64,000 nucleotides of DNA from Brachypterus glaber (lineage: Eukaryota; Arthropoda; Insecta; Coleoptera; Kateretidae). Position numbers and translations under genes: made by a program. The notes beneath the pieces were generated by a model that was given only the letters and a program-made list of their open reading frames with translations, had not been told where the DNA came from and did not search any database. Where the stretch lies: contig OY294049.1 of NCBI GenBank assembly GCA_958510825.1, forward strand, positions 5,518,001 to 5,582,000. Reading direction: 5' to 3'. Positions 1-11,841 of this stretch are shown in pieces. Each line of letters opens with the position of its first letter. Within the stretch, counting starts at the first letter, position 1.

Positions 1-1043
1 CCAAATAAAAAAAAATGTAGGGTGCCATTTAAAAAAAAATGAGTTATGGCTATAATTAATTTGTTAGATTTGTCCTGCTTTTTCAGACACCCTGTATAAT
101 TTTTGGGTTCCATTTTAGCATAGGATAATTCGTTTAAGCATCATTGAGCAAAACACAAAACATCTTTTCTCCAATTGAAAAAATCAAGGAGAAATTATTG
201 TTTTTAGGGGTGCTTGAATTTACTTATTTTTCGCTAAAAACTTGAATAACACAAAAACTACTGAAGATAGACATGAAGTATTATACATCAAAATAAAGCA
301 AATTTAATGCAAATTTTAAAAATTAAAAAATATATGAGGTGTTCCATTTAAAAACTCAAAGTTAAGTGCCACTTCCGGTACAACCGGAAGTGGCACAAGC
401 ATGAAAATATTTTTAATCGATAGGCCATATTCAAAAACCCCAAAGTGCAAATTAGCAGACTTTTAAAGTTATTGGTTCTCCATAAACGTTTAATAGGCCA
501 CTTCCGTGAATAACCCTGTATACTAAGCCATAAATAAATAAATTGGAAACTACATGCATTTTAAAACACTCCTTACAGAAACCTGTAAATCGATGTGACG
601 GTAGTACCTGACGGGTTAAGGCAATCTACTTTTTTGCTATATTTTATACTTTTAGGTTTCTGAAAGAAAAATGGTGACAGACAATGGACAGAAAACCCAG
701 CGATCTATTCTTCATTTTTAAGGTACGGAACCCTAGTTAATATTTTATTCAATGTTTCTATGTTTCTGTAAACCTACTTGATAAATGTTTGCTGTGCTTC
801 AATAAATCCATCTGAAAAGTCGATTTTCTACCGGGTGTTCAGCCTAAATTATCTTAAGCATATTATCGTGTAAATGTTTCAACTTCGTCCAAAAAAATCG
901 ATTTTTGGGCACTATTTAAATTTGTAGATGATTAGTAATAACAAACTCTAATTAATTATACCAATTAGTTTTTAAGTTATGTTGTATTGAAATAATTAAT
1001 TGATGTTTATATAAGCTATCAGTCATCAAGTACGGAGTTGATT
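1..1043. other. AT-rich non-coding DNA with TE remnants
   Basis: No credible coding region. The sequence is low-complexity A/T-rich. Around 84-96 and 505-520 there are CCCTGTATA-type stretches, the reverse complement of the TACAGGGT termini seen at 32903, 51941 and 61250, so part of this segment is probably a decayed copy of that terminal-inverted-repeat family. Positions 366-396 form a perfect hairpin, listed separately. Confidence 0.5.
366..396. repeat. Perfect 14-bp hairpin
   Basis: GTGCCACTTCCGGT at 366-379 is followed by the 3-base spacer ACA and then its exact reverse complement at 383-396. CCACTTCCG recurs at about 499-507. This marks the inside of a palindromic element rather than a transcription terminator. 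Confidence 0.6.
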
Positions 1044-1196
1044 AATGCAAGCAGGGGCGCCCCCAGGATTTTCGATGGGGGGGCAAGCCTATTTAAATTT
1101 ACAATAATATTAATAAAAAGTTTTTGCCAAGTCAACAATAAGGGCGTAGGGGTACGCCCCCTCCCCCTGTCCCCTCGGGGCGCCCATGAATGCAAG
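1044..1196. mobile_element. hAT-type MITE, 137 bp, with 8-bp target duplication
   Basis: An 8-bp direct repeat AATGCAAG (1044-1051 and 1189-1196) brackets a 137-bp palindromic segment. The ends are imperfect inverted repeats beginning CAGGGGCGCC on the left and, read inward from the right, CATGGGCGCC. An 8-bp target duplication with CAGNG-like termini is the hAT signature, so it is called a non-autonomous hAT MITE. The interior is unusually G/C-rich for the region. It has no coding capacity; the short ORFs crossing it on both strands come from the GC-rich palindrome. Confidence 0.7.
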
Positions 1197-1499
1197 GAAC
1201 CAAAAATCGATTGCTTGGAGATACGAGGTTGAAAAAGTAGCACGACGATATGTTATAACTTAGATATTTATTCGATTTGCATCGAATTTGGTTACCTAAC
1301 CTAGATTTTCTTCATTACGTGACGAAACTTTAACAACGTTTATAGTAGATGGAAAAAATAAATGCTTACTTTGAAATATGGTAGTATGGGAAAATTTTAA
1401 AGATAAAATATTCAGATAGAGTTACAACAAGAGAGTATTGAAGATATTTGGGGTAAAGTGTATTTCATGGCTGTTTAAGAGAAGGGATTAAATGGTGGA

Positions 1500-1935
1500 T
1501 AACATACTAAGACATTAAAGGACAGGCGTGGGGTTCGAGTCCCCACGATGGAAGAAATTTTTTTCATTTATGCGATGTGGCATCGAGACTTTTGGTAGAC
1601 TGTACGGTATGGCTGATCTCTTTGTGACATGGAGACTTGTGGCAGACTATATATTATGACTCATTCCGACATGGAGACCTAAGTCTCCACAGTTGTGGCC
1701 GACTGTACAGTAAGGCTGATTTCTTTGCGGTATTATCATGAATTTTTAATTTTTGATTCTACTTGCCTGCCTATTTGTCCCTTAAAAACAGTGGTTCGGG
1801 TCACTAAAAGCTGGTAGTCTACAGAGGGTAGTATGTACAATGGGTATTTGGCTAGAGTGCAAGAGATATTATCATGCATTGCTGCGATATTATCCCGCTT
1901 TAATGTAACTTTGCCAACTTTTTACTTAAAGCTAT
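1500..1935 (+). repeat. Dispersed ~430-bp repeat, possible tRNA-derived SINE
   Basis: A perfect Pol III B-box-like motif, GGTTCGAGTCC (1532-1542), lies in a 7-bp T-arm-like stem (CGTGGGG with CCCCACG). A box A is not convincing and no tRNA fold could be completed, so this is not called a tRNA gene. Downstream, about 1590-1720 holds an imperfect internal duplication (GACTGTACGGTATGGCTGAT, then GACTGTACAGTAAGGCTGAT). The part from about 1690 to 1925 has a diverged second copy in opposite orientation at 44690-45050. Both end near TTATCCC...CTTTGCCAAC. A SINE is possible, but another non-autonomous element with a chance B-box is equally possible. Confidence 0.45.
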
Positions 1936-1937
1936 TT

Positions 1938-2050
1938 TAGACAATTTAATTTATTATTTATTTATTTATATATTTATTTATGTACAATTTACTACAGAGT
2001 CATGGAGAGCCCCAAATAAGCTTTTGGCTCGTGCTAGGGGCTCTCCATTA
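1938..2050 (-). mobile_element. LINE 3' end fragment with terminal hairpin
   Basis: On the minus strand, AATGGAGAGCCCC pairs with GGGGCTCTCCAT (plus-strand arms 2002-2013 and 2037-2048), followed by a TAAATAAA-type tail (plus-strand TTTATT repeats, about 1955-1985). A 3' stem-loop plus short A-rich tandem tail is typical of non-LTR retrotransposon 3' ends. No coding part is attached. Confidence 0.4.
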
Positions 2051-4035
2051 ATTTTGTTATAAATATTTCAAATCGTATGTGCTCAGTTTACAATAATTTC
2101 ATCTCCAAATTTAAAATTTTCGCTTTCCTCTATTGCTACACAGCTCTTTCCTTGTATCTCATTCTGGCACTGCATTTTCCAATATTTTAATAGTATTTAC
2201 AGTAAATTTTGTATTTATAAATTATTTAAGAAAAAAAATGATTAAAAGAGAGAAAGCAAAGGAATGGACAAAAGCAAAATAATTAAATATAAGTATACAG
2301 TTTTATATATAAAGTCTTAGACTGGACACAGTGTATAGCATTCAGTGTGTGTATATGTGTAAGTGGCTCACTTCAGTTTGGAAAGTCTGGATGAAAGTTT
2401 AATTGGCCTGATGTATTTTGACCTTCAGTATACCTTTGTTAGTAGCAACATAGTTGACCTTTCCGAATTTCCAATAAGCCCACGGGCCTTCGTATAAAAT
2501 TACTGCCATCAACTACAAAACCATATACTTCAAAATTCAATCGCCGTACGAAATATATTAATAAAAAACAGCAGATCGGGTACTAATGGCTTTATTACTA
2601 TATAAAATTTAAACTATTGCCAACGGTTTCGTAACTGGTTAGTTACTTCCTCAAGGCTAAAAAGAATGAAAGAAACGAATTAAAAAAAGGTTTGGACTTT
2701 GGAAGTTATATAACCAACAAAATGATTTTTCAAAAATTTTTGGTTTACAATAAAACTACGAGGAAACTTAACTAGGTTAAAATCAAAATACTAAAATAGA
2801 CATTACACAATAAATAAATAATTTGAAAACAACAAAAATTGTAAAAACATCGTAAGCTCTACGTGTCAGTATGATTAGATTGGTGCGGCGAAAAATTGAA
2901 TTAACAATCTATTTTAAATAGAGGTAAAAAAGTTACTATAAATTAATCAGAAACCCTTTAATATAAGACATTTCTAAAGGAGTCCATCTTCAAATACACA
3001 ATTATATATTCATATTTAAAACAAAACTGACGACATACTTGCAAAAAATAAACATAATTGCAAGTGAGGTTAAGTCTTTTATCATTGGAGAGGCAGAACA
3101 GAGAAGGGATTTACATACAAATAAGATGACTGGTCCTGTTGCTCTCTACTTTACTATTTCATGTATAACTTTGTCATGCATTTATTTAAATTAAACTATA
3201 TACAGCTTGTATAATACTGGGTCCTAAATTTATGTAGGTTTATTTTAAGTCATATTTAATAGCAAAGACCTACCGATAAGGTTTACATACAGTCAATCAA
3301 CCAAAGAAATCCTTCGGTTTGAATTTGTTTCCTAACGTATTAGTGGTTGTAGTATGATGGAAAGGCATTAAGCCTAACAACTAGGCCGCTATGGACCTTT
3401 TTGTCGACCCCGAGCTGTCTCCTCCAAGCCACCTACTATTCCATCCCCTCGCTAAATTTATATAGTCGGAGAGTTGGTGACCATTTTTACTTCATTATTT
3501 GCTCCCGGCTATATTTTATATATCTTTTTAAAGTACATTCAAATTAAGCTATTTTCAAATTGCTAGACTTTTTGGGGCCAAGGGGTAGGAACAGTCTTTA
3601 AAAAGTGCCTTTAAAATATGTGATACCTGATTTTTTAAAGAAATGAGAATTTATGAAATGACATTTTGATTAAATGAAAATTAAAGAGAGTTTTAGTGTT
3701 GACATAGGTCAAATAAAGTTTTTAAAGTGTTTTTTAACTCTCAGCCTAGTGAATAATTGTGTAAAACTGTGAAAATAGACTAATTTAAATGTAATAAATG
3801 TAATTTGTTTGACTCGCTAAGTTAAAAATATATTTTTCGGGGACTCCATTTTACCACCTTTTCGAGGCTTCTAGCATCCAATGGAACCCGATGCAGGACC
3901 TAGCGATTTGCAAGTAGCCTAATTTGAATGTACTTTAAGACATTTATAAAATACAGCTGGGAGCAAATAATGAACTAAAAATGGTCACCAGTTCTTGGAC
4001 TATATACGACCTTCTAATAAAAGTCATGATGCGCC
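2051..4035. other. Intergenic or intronic DNA, no gene seen
   Basis: About 2 kb of AT-rich sequence with no credible ORF or assignable repeat. A slightly more complex patch near 3390-3450 may belong to an old repeat but carries no open frame of interest. Confidence 0.5.
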
Positions 4036-6059
4036 CATGCCACAGAGGGCCAGGGAAAAAAAATGTGGACAAAATTCTGAATTTTTGCATACGGCTATTT
4101 TTGATACCGCTGATTTCGAATAAAATAATGAAAAAATTCAAAAAAAAATTTCCGCGCCACTAGGGTGGTCCAAAATTTTATTTTTCTTTCGATCTTTATA
4201 AAAATGTCTTCTTTTGATTATGTTTATGTTCATAACCTAAAAATTCAAAATGGCGGAGTCAATATGACTCATCGGTTTTTGAACCTTTACTGTATTTGCA
4301 CGAAATCAGGGGTAATTTTTTTTGAAAAGTCTTCAGTTTTGGAGAAATACTTAAAATTAAAGCACTTAATATGAAAAATATATAATCAAACTTAAAAATT
4401 AATTTAATCCCCTATTTTTGTGAAAATCTTTATTTCAACGTATCATGTCATCTGTAAAATAAACTATTTTTTTTAATCATAGAATATGTACTTAATTATC
4501 CTCAGATATTTCTAAAAATATATTACATAATTAGTAAAGTGTCTGTATCGTAATATAAAGGTCCTAGAAACGTGAAAATAGTAACTATCAGTTTAAATCA
4601 TAAATTAAAAAAAATATATCCATTTGTTAAGTGTGCCTTTCCATGGAGATTTTTCCTTAACTATAGTTATACTATATATAGTAATATTATTCTATGGAAA
4701 AAAAAGTTGCGGATTTTTTGCCCAACACAGAGAAAAATAATAAAGTTTTTTTATATACGTATTTTTTACGTAGATATTAACAACAGGTTAATGGTAATCT
4801 AATAATTTTGGCTTAACGCACGAAATGTTTGATAAAATTAAACCTTATATTTTTTTAATTAAACTTTATTTTTATAATAAATATTTTACTTTCTACTAAA
4901 TTATTATTATTTGTTTATCACAAAACACCCCTTATAAAATTAAGATTTTAATTACAGCTACCATCAAAACTTTAATTGTAATCATCGTCACTATCGTCAT
5001 CGTCACTATCGTCATCGTCACTATCGTTATTGTCATTGTCTTCAGTACTTGGATTTATTTCTAAGAGGGTAAGTACTTCAGGTAAATAAGGATTTTTTTT
5101 CTTTTTTGGTAATTTTCTAAGACTTGTAATAAAGTTTGTAAGAGCATATTTTATACGTCCCTGTTTGTACTTTCTCGACTTCACTTCATACTGTGAAGCT
5201 CCCTATTTTTTTTTTAATCTTTAATTCTAGAAAAATATAAGTATTTTGTTTTGATCAAACATTTTTGTCAAGTTTTATTGTGCGTTAAGCCAAAATTATT
5301 GGATTACCATTAACCTGTTGTTAATATCTACGTAAAAAATACGTATATAAAAACTTTATTATTTTTCTCTGTGTTGCGCAAAAAATCCGCAACTTTTTTT
5401 TCCATAGAATAATATTAGTATAGTTAAGGAAAAATCTCCATGGAAAGGCACACTTAACAAATGGATATATTTTTTTTAATTTATGATCTAAATTGATAGT
5501 TACTATTTTCACGTTTCTAGGACCTTTATATTACGATATAGACACTTTACTAATTATGTAATATATTTTTAGACATATCTGATGATACTTAAGTACATAT
5601 TCTATGATTAAAAAAAATAGTTTATTTTATAGATGGCATAATATCTTGAAATAAAGATTTTCACAAAAATAGGGGATTAAATAAATTTTTAAGTTTGATT
5701 ATATATTTTTCATATTAAGTGCTTTAATTTTAAGTATTTCTCCAAAACTGAAGACATTTCAAAAAAAATTAGCCCTAATTTCGTGCAAATACAGTAAAGG
5801 TTCAAAAACCGATGAGTCATATTGACTCCGCCATTTTGAATTTTTAGGTTATGAACATTGGTCTACATAAACATAATCAAAAGAAGACATTTGACACATT
5901 TTTATAAAGATCGAAAAAAAAAATTGGACCACCCTAGTGGCGCGAAATTTTTTTTTTATTTTTTTCATTATTTTATTCGAAATCAGCGGTATCAAAAATA
6001 GCCGTATGCAAAAATTCAGAATTTTGTCCACTTTTTTTTCCCTGGCCCTCTGTGCATGC
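4036..6059. mobile_element. 2.0-kb element with ~830-bp inverted arms, 5-bp target duplication
   Basis: Two arms of about 830 bp (roughly 4041-4870 and 5215-6054) are near-perfect reverse complements, separated by a unique core of about 345 bp. Both outer ends read CACAGAGGGCCAGGG and are flanked by the 5-bp direct repeat CATGC (4036-4040 and 6055-6059). A 5-bp duplication with CAC-starting ends is characteristic of the Transib superfamily, whose ends resemble recombination signal sequences. Here CACAGAG is followed after about 21 bp by ACAAAATTC in both arms. The family assignment is tentative, since no transposase is present. The arms also contain TAGGGTGGTCC-like sequence. The core carries a short acidic-tailed ORF. 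Confidence 0.75.
4972..5184 (-). CDS. Short ORF with acidic Asp/Ser tail in core of inverted-repeat element
   Basis: A 70-codon frame in the unique core of the 4041-6054 element. The first half is basic (KSRKYKQGRIKYALTN, then PKKKKNP). The end is a run of Asp/Ser built from three copies of a 15-bp unit that spells DSDDD. The annotated start is GTG; the frame is open a few codons further up to a TAG and lacks a good ATG. It could therefore be a truncated 3' exon of a captured host or transposase gene rather than a complete gene. AATAAA occurs downstream on the same strand. I do not recognise the family. The core lying between symmetrical arms is consistent with cargo, but the 15-bp repeat alone can keep such a frame open. 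Confidence 0.3.
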   Translation of the reverse strand: MKSRKYKQGRIKYALTNFITSLRKLPKKKKNPYLPEVLTLLEINPSTEDNDNNDSDDDDSDDDDSDDDYN

Positions 6060-7126
6060 TAGGGATCTCTACTCTTCTCTTTGGAGCATTCCCGCTCAAT
6101 AGATGTCGCATCTTAGTCTACTGAACTACTCGCATACTCCTAATAATAATTAATATGTTAAACTTAAGAGTTTGGGCACACTAAATCAAAATTGCACATA
6201 TCACTCAGTTTTCAAAAATGTAACAAAATGCAGTAAGTTCCTAATTACATTAAGTTTAAACCCAGGAACATTATTATTTTTTAAAAACACTTATATATAA
6301 TTATATAAATGCTTTAAATGTACATTTGTTTATAATTTCTATGAATTTATATAACTACTTCATTTCAGCACAAATTACTTTAGAGCTATTTGTTTTTGTT
6401 TTTTTTTATTAATCTTTTTTCGTTAATAATTCATTATCTGTATAGGTATGTTGATTAGAAATTGTTTGTATTATTTGGTCAACAATTTATTAACCAAAAT
6501 CATGCTAATTTTTGAATTAAAGTTTTTTCTTATAACTGAGTTTAAACTATTTGCTATTCACAACAAGTTATATAGAAGTTGATAATGAATAGGTAGTTCT
6601 ATATATTTAATATAAAGTCTAATTTCATGTATTAATATTAAGCGTTCAAACTTTATATCAAGTTTCAATAGAGGGGAGTGGAGTGTTCAAATTCCTGTTT
6701 TATTGACTCTTTATTTTCTAAAAATACTCCGGTCACAAAACTGCATTACAAAAAAAGGTTTCTCCTTGGATTTTATGGTTCATTTAAAATCAGATAAAAG
6801 TATTATAGCATTAATCCTTAGGCACATCAAACTTTAAAAAATTTAAGCTGCTTTAAGTGCTTTATTGACACTGAAATTATTAAGGTTTTGTAGGTGCAAT
6901 GTCAGTGGATTTAAAATAGGTATAAAATATATTCTTTATTGTAAGTACTTAACTATTTGTAAAAACTTTGAAGTTAATAACAGAAATAACAATATTTGTA
7001 AAAGAAATAATTAAAAATTACAATGGTTTAATTTTTTTTTCATGAATAATATCTTACCTACCTCATTTATACTGAAATAACTATTAATAACATTATACTA
7101 TCAAGTATACTTATTTATTATTACGA
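6060..7126. other. AT-rich spacer, no gene seen
   Basis: Over 1 kb of A/T-rich DNA without credible ORFs, inverted repeats or tandem structure. Confidence 0.5.
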
Positions 7127-7361
7127 ACAGAAAAATATTGTCTAAAATCAAGAATATGGTGATTTTTATATAATGAAGAGAATATATTCTTCTTTTAAGC
7201 ATAGGTACCATATTCTTATCACTTTATATTTGAGAATATATTCTCCTTTCAAGCATACCATATCCTTTCATATTTAAAGCACAATTTTGCTTTAAGGGAG
7301 AATATATTCTCTTTGTTATACCCAAATCACCCAATCTTGATTTAAAAAAAAAAATTCTGTA
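7127..7361. mobile_element. MITE with GAATATATTC-rich interior, copy 1
   Basis: Terminal inverted repeats start near ACAGAA (7127 and 7361) and include AAATCAAGA and GGTGATTT on both sides. The interior holds repeated AGAATATATTCT blocks around a small palindrome. A second, left-truncated copy lies at 60293-60499. No coding capacity. The target duplication is unclear, so the superfamily is not assigned. Confidence 0.6.
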
Positions 7362-7589
7362 CACTACCTTATGTACAGGAATTTTTTATACTATTATACT
7401 ATTTTTCTATTTTGCGTCTCTTATAAGCTTATAATCACACGCATTTTGCGTGTTCTTATAGACCAATAAGAGGTCTGTACTTTTCTTTTTTTTTGGGTTG
7501 GCAACAGACAAAAGCCTATCGCTTGACGTTTTCCGTGCAATGTCTCTTTAAAGTTTAATTTTCTACAAAATTTTGTGTTTAGGTTATTT
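7362..7589. other. Spacer, no feature
   Basis: AT-rich DNA between a MITE and a tandem duplication; nothing recognisable. Confidence 0.4.
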
Positions 7590-8557
7590 TTTACCGTGTT
7601 AAAATTGTGGCTTGGTTAATTGCAGTGAAAAAAAAATGACTATAATCAGAATATCATTTGTTCTTAGAATTTTAAACGTGGTGTAAACTGTAATGCCAAC
7701 CCAAAACAAAAAGTCCTCAATTTAAATGTTTTTTTTTTATTTTAGAGCAAACTAGAAAAATTGTATAAAGCACTCGTTTCATAGCGTACTAGTACTTTGG
7801 AAAACTCGCCGCAAGCGGCTCGTTTTCTAAATTTATACTCATGCGCTAAAAACGTATGTTATGAAACTAGTACTTTAATATACTATTATATATACCAAAC
7901 TGAGTATTAATATTATAAAAATGCAACTATGTGCTATGTTCCTGAATTATGCAGAAAAAATTACATTAATTTACGGTTAGAAAACGGCTAATGATCCTCC
8001 GTTTCAGTATTATTATTCGTAACGTGTGTAATTTGTGTAATAAAGAGAGTGGAGATATTAATGTCTCTGTTTTACCGTGTTAAAATTGTGGCTTGGTTAA
8101 TTGCAGTGAAAAAAAAATGACTATAATCAGAATATTATTTGTTCTTAGAATTTTAAACGTGGTGTAAACTGTAATGCCAACCCAAAACAAAAATCCCTAA
8201 ATCAGTCCTCAATTTAAATGTTTTTTTTTTATTTTAGAGCAAACTAGAAAAATTGTATAAAGCACTCGTTTCATAGCGTACTAGTACTTTGGAAAACTCG
8301 CCGCAAGCGGCTCGTTTTCTAAACTTGTACTCGTGCGCTAAAAACGTATGTTATGAAACTAGTACTTTAATATACTATTATATATACCAAACTGAGTATT
8401 AATATTATAAAAATGCAACTATGTGCTATGTTCCTGAATTATGCAGAACAAATTACATTAATTTACGGTTAGAAAACGGCTAATGATCCTCCGTTTCAGT
8501 ATTATTATTCGTAACGTGTGTAATTTGTGTAATAAAGAGAGTGGAGATATTAATGTC
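7590..8557. repeat. Two-copy tandem duplication of ~480 bp
   Basis: The block starting TTTACCGTGTTAAAATTG and ending GAGATATTAATGTC is present twice head to tail (about 7590-8065 and 8070-8557). The copies are nearly identical apart from an 11-bp insertion in copy 2 (near 8190-8205) and scattered substitutions. Each copy contains the hairpin TC-GCCGC-AA-GCGGC-TC within GAAAAC/GTTTTC arms (7800-7827 and its counterpart near 8291-8318) and outer arms GTTTCATA/TATGAAAC. No coding frame spans the unit; the 62-codon minus ORF at its right end is not convincing. Confidence 0.8.
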
Positions 8558-8703
8558 AAGTTGTTCTGCAAATAGGAAATGAGTTAGTGAGTACAAGGGT
8601 GTCCGTCCGGTCGCAGTTCGTCGCTCGAGATGACCCAAATTATTCATACAAAAGCCGCACATTTGCATTGCCTGTTACTCCGAAACGCTTTTCATATACA
8701 TAT

Positions 8704-11008
8704 TGTACCGCGTTTTCCTGTCTAGAATAAGTAAAAACTAAAAAATTATCAGGCGCTGCCCTGGTCACTTATTATAGAAAAGAAAATGTACGGTTGCGAT
8801 CGGCTAACTGGCATCAGTACGGGCACAGGGGTTCATGGATTAAAAATTATGATAATAAGCTTAGTTTAACACCTTGGGCGCCAGAATCTTGTAAACATAC
8901 ATGTGCTTGGCAGTTTATGTGTTAAGATTCAAACACATAAAAAATAATGTACTAGAATATTAATTATCTTTTACAGCATGTATAAACCTGAAAAATAACT
9001 ATGATTTGAATAGATTTGTATATCTTGTGTTGATTATAATTTAAACAAAAACTCAAATATGTGCTGTTACAATGTTTATTTAAAATGACAAGTAGACAAC
9101 TTTAATTAATCATATTAATTAAAATAAAATTATAAATTACCAAAAGTATGGTGAAAAGACCCCATTGCGAAATATAAAAAAAAAATGTGGTGAACTACCC
9201 TATTGCAAAAATGTTAAAATATGTATACCAAAATTATTATGGTGAATAACCTAAATAAAAACAGTAATATAAGGTATGTGTTAATAAGTGAAAAATAGTA
9301 ATCTAGGCGTACGGCCCAAAGTTGCAACTTTGTTTACAAACCAACCTAGAATATTCATAATAAAATAGAGCACCTTAATAAATATTAAAATTTGAGAACT
9401 TGGATATTTTACCAAAAATAAATATAGTAAACCGCATTTTTATTATTTACACTAAAACTATAAAAACCTGTTAATTAAAGTTGTCCCTGGAACGACCAAA
9501 TACGTTGTCCCACTCCCTGATGATGTACGTCACTGTGCAGAACATTTCCTTGTCCTTGCCTTGAGAACTCCTTACAAATTTGAACACGTTTGAAACTCAA
9601 ACGCTTGAGGATCCATTGAAACGTTTGTAAACCTCTTGGCTTAAAAACGGTACTGCAATTTACTGAACATCTTGAAAAATCTTGAAAACTCTTGAAAACT
9701 AATGTGGAAAATTGAAGAACACCTCAATGAAAATTGAAGTTAAAGTTGAAATGGAAAGCTTCGCCATCGATACTCGTAAAATTTGAGATAACGGTAACGT
9801 TGTAAAATATAAAAGCTTCACCAACAATATTCATAAAATTTGGGATAGAGGTATCGTCAAAACATTCGAAGAACGTTAGAACAGAAATGGAAAAGCTTCA
9901 CCAACAATCTAGAAAGAAAGAACAGCGACTTTAGAACTCAGCCATCGATATGAAAAATCGAAATCCGTAATTAGATTTAAAATAAACTTACCCAGTCCAA
10001 AACTGAATTAATTGGAGCAGTAAGTGCTGAATACTAGAATACTCTGCAGCCTGAAGCCTTCATCTGTACGCCTCTAATGAAAATAAAGAAAACAACGTGT
10101 TAAACACTTGTAACTTAGGTAACCAAAAAGCGACTTACTTTGAAAGATGAATATTGTGGAATTTCCATTAAAACTGCTTGAACTAATTACGTAGGATTAT
10201 ACTACACTTCATTACAAACTTATTGCAACATTTTTACACAAACATAAACCACGGATCGTTTCACAAAAATCAGATTCTGATTTTACGACCTGAACGCCAT
10301 TGCTTGTCGTTTTGAAAAAGAACGCCTCTCCCTTCAACTCCGGCAAGGTACAAAACTCCCCCCGTGGCGAAACTTGGAACTACGAACAACAAATCGATTT
10401 TGAGGGTAGGCAACACAAAAAACATCTATTCATAATCCCAATATTACTTGAAAATAAAGAAAAAGAATACTCTAAATAAGTTTAAAATGCCTAGCCATAC
10501 ATCTAACAATCGTTTCATATGGTTTAAGAAATGATACGACGAAAATAAACCAACTTGAAGTCATCAGCTGACCATGCAATGCATACTGTATACCTGAATG
10601 CGGGTAGAAGTAAAACTAACCTCAAAATTAGGTAAACAATCTTTGATAATGATTTTATCCGACTTCCAGAAGCTTTAGCTGTGATTAAAAAGGTAAGACT
10701 AGCTGAAAAACATCAGTAGCTAACTCAAGTACTGAATGTAGTAGATTACTAGACGTTTGTTATTATATTTTAGGCTATCAAAAGTAAACACCAAAAATAA
10801 GACAAATTCTGTAATAAAAGAAAAATGACCCAGCAAATGGAATCAAGGACCATCGCAAGACTTCCACAAGACCATACAATAAGTCTGTACTCAATCTTAT
10901 ATGTGCAAATAGAAAGAAATACTAACTTCTGAAAAAATGGTAACATCGTATGATTACGTGACACAGATCAGGTAATCTTTAAAAACAGTGGCAGTCATAA
11001 CTGCTACA
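8704..11008 (-). repeat. 3' LTR of gypsy element (2,305 bp)
   Basis: Left-hand LTR on the plus strand, downstream end for the minus-strand element. Boundaries are TGTA...TACA, fixed by comparison with the other copy and the ATAT target duplication. Its length is unusual for gypsy-group LTRs, which are commonly a few hundred bp. Internal imperfect repeats are visible at about 9655-9690 (CTTGAAAA units) and about 9750-9900 (AAAGCTTC...ATAAAATTTG units). AATAAA occurs on the minus strand near 9075. A 64-codon ORF near the PPT end is present in both LTRs and has no recognisable domain. Confidence 0.93.
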
Positions 11009-11021
11009 CAGCCCTCCTCCG
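11009..11021 (-). other. Polypurine tract of gypsy element
   Basis: In element orientation a purine-rich run GGAGGAGGG, followed by CTG, lies immediately before the 3' LTR start TGTAGCAG. This is the expected place and composition for plus-strand DNA priming. Confidence 0.75.
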
Positions 11022-11841
11022 AATAAATAAAAAATATTTATTCCCAAAAATATTTTTTAACCCAGAGTATAAACTCCAATAGTTAACTCTAAATAGAACA
11101 TTACAATATCACAAAGAATAACCCCGTAACCAAAAAAAATTACTCCTAACTTATGCTACTAGCATATTCTGATTCTGTAACCAAAAACTATTAAATTTAC
11201 TTATTATTTATTGTAGCTTTATTCCCCTTTCCGAATATATACAAAAATAAAAATATTTATTTATTTTTCATTGCATTTCTATCCAATTTCTATGAATCAA
11301 TATTGAATCAATGTTTATTGAACTTGTTATTGAATGCATTTTTATTGAATTTTTAGTTAAGCCTGATATCTACGCGTACCACACGCCTATTTACTAGGGA
11401 CAAATCCATGAATTGACAAAATCGAGTTATAGTTACACAATCGGGAAGTTACATAATCGGGAAAATCCTTATTAACTAAAATTCAACAACAATGACTTTT
11501 TAATATCAATAATCCTTATTATTGACACTAAGTCCAAAAACTTTTTAGTCCATAGTTTTGACCGTTATTAACCTTTTAATTTTTCAGGTATTCTAATCAA
11601 GATCTCAATCAAAACTGAAGAACACTCACTCTACACCCATCTACTAAAATGTCGCAGCAATCAGTTCTAGACCTGATCCCTCGAGCATCAAAGAAAATAT
11701 TTTTTTTTTTTACAATATTTGACTTTATTTTATTTAAAATAAAATTTAACTATTTACACTTGACTTTTACTCACTCTTAGCTAATATTTACAATTAACGG
11801 TTTTATTTTTCTTTCTGAAATTTAAAAACTCATGCATGCAG
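11022..11841 (-). other. Post-pol non-coding region of gypsy element (no env)
   Basis: About 820 bp between the pol stop and the polypurine tract. It is AT-rich with no ORF above background on either strand. An envelope gene would lie here in errantivirus-type relatives; none is present even as a visible remnant. Confidence 0.7.

Noticed and set aside
1525..1560. tRNA gene
   Set aside because: Only a T-arm and B box are present; no acceptor, D or anticodon arm could be folded upstream.
10770..10964. 64-codon ORF near the LTR edge, repeated at 19628-19822
   Set aside because: Present twice only because it is in the LTR; no domain and composition like AT-rich noise.
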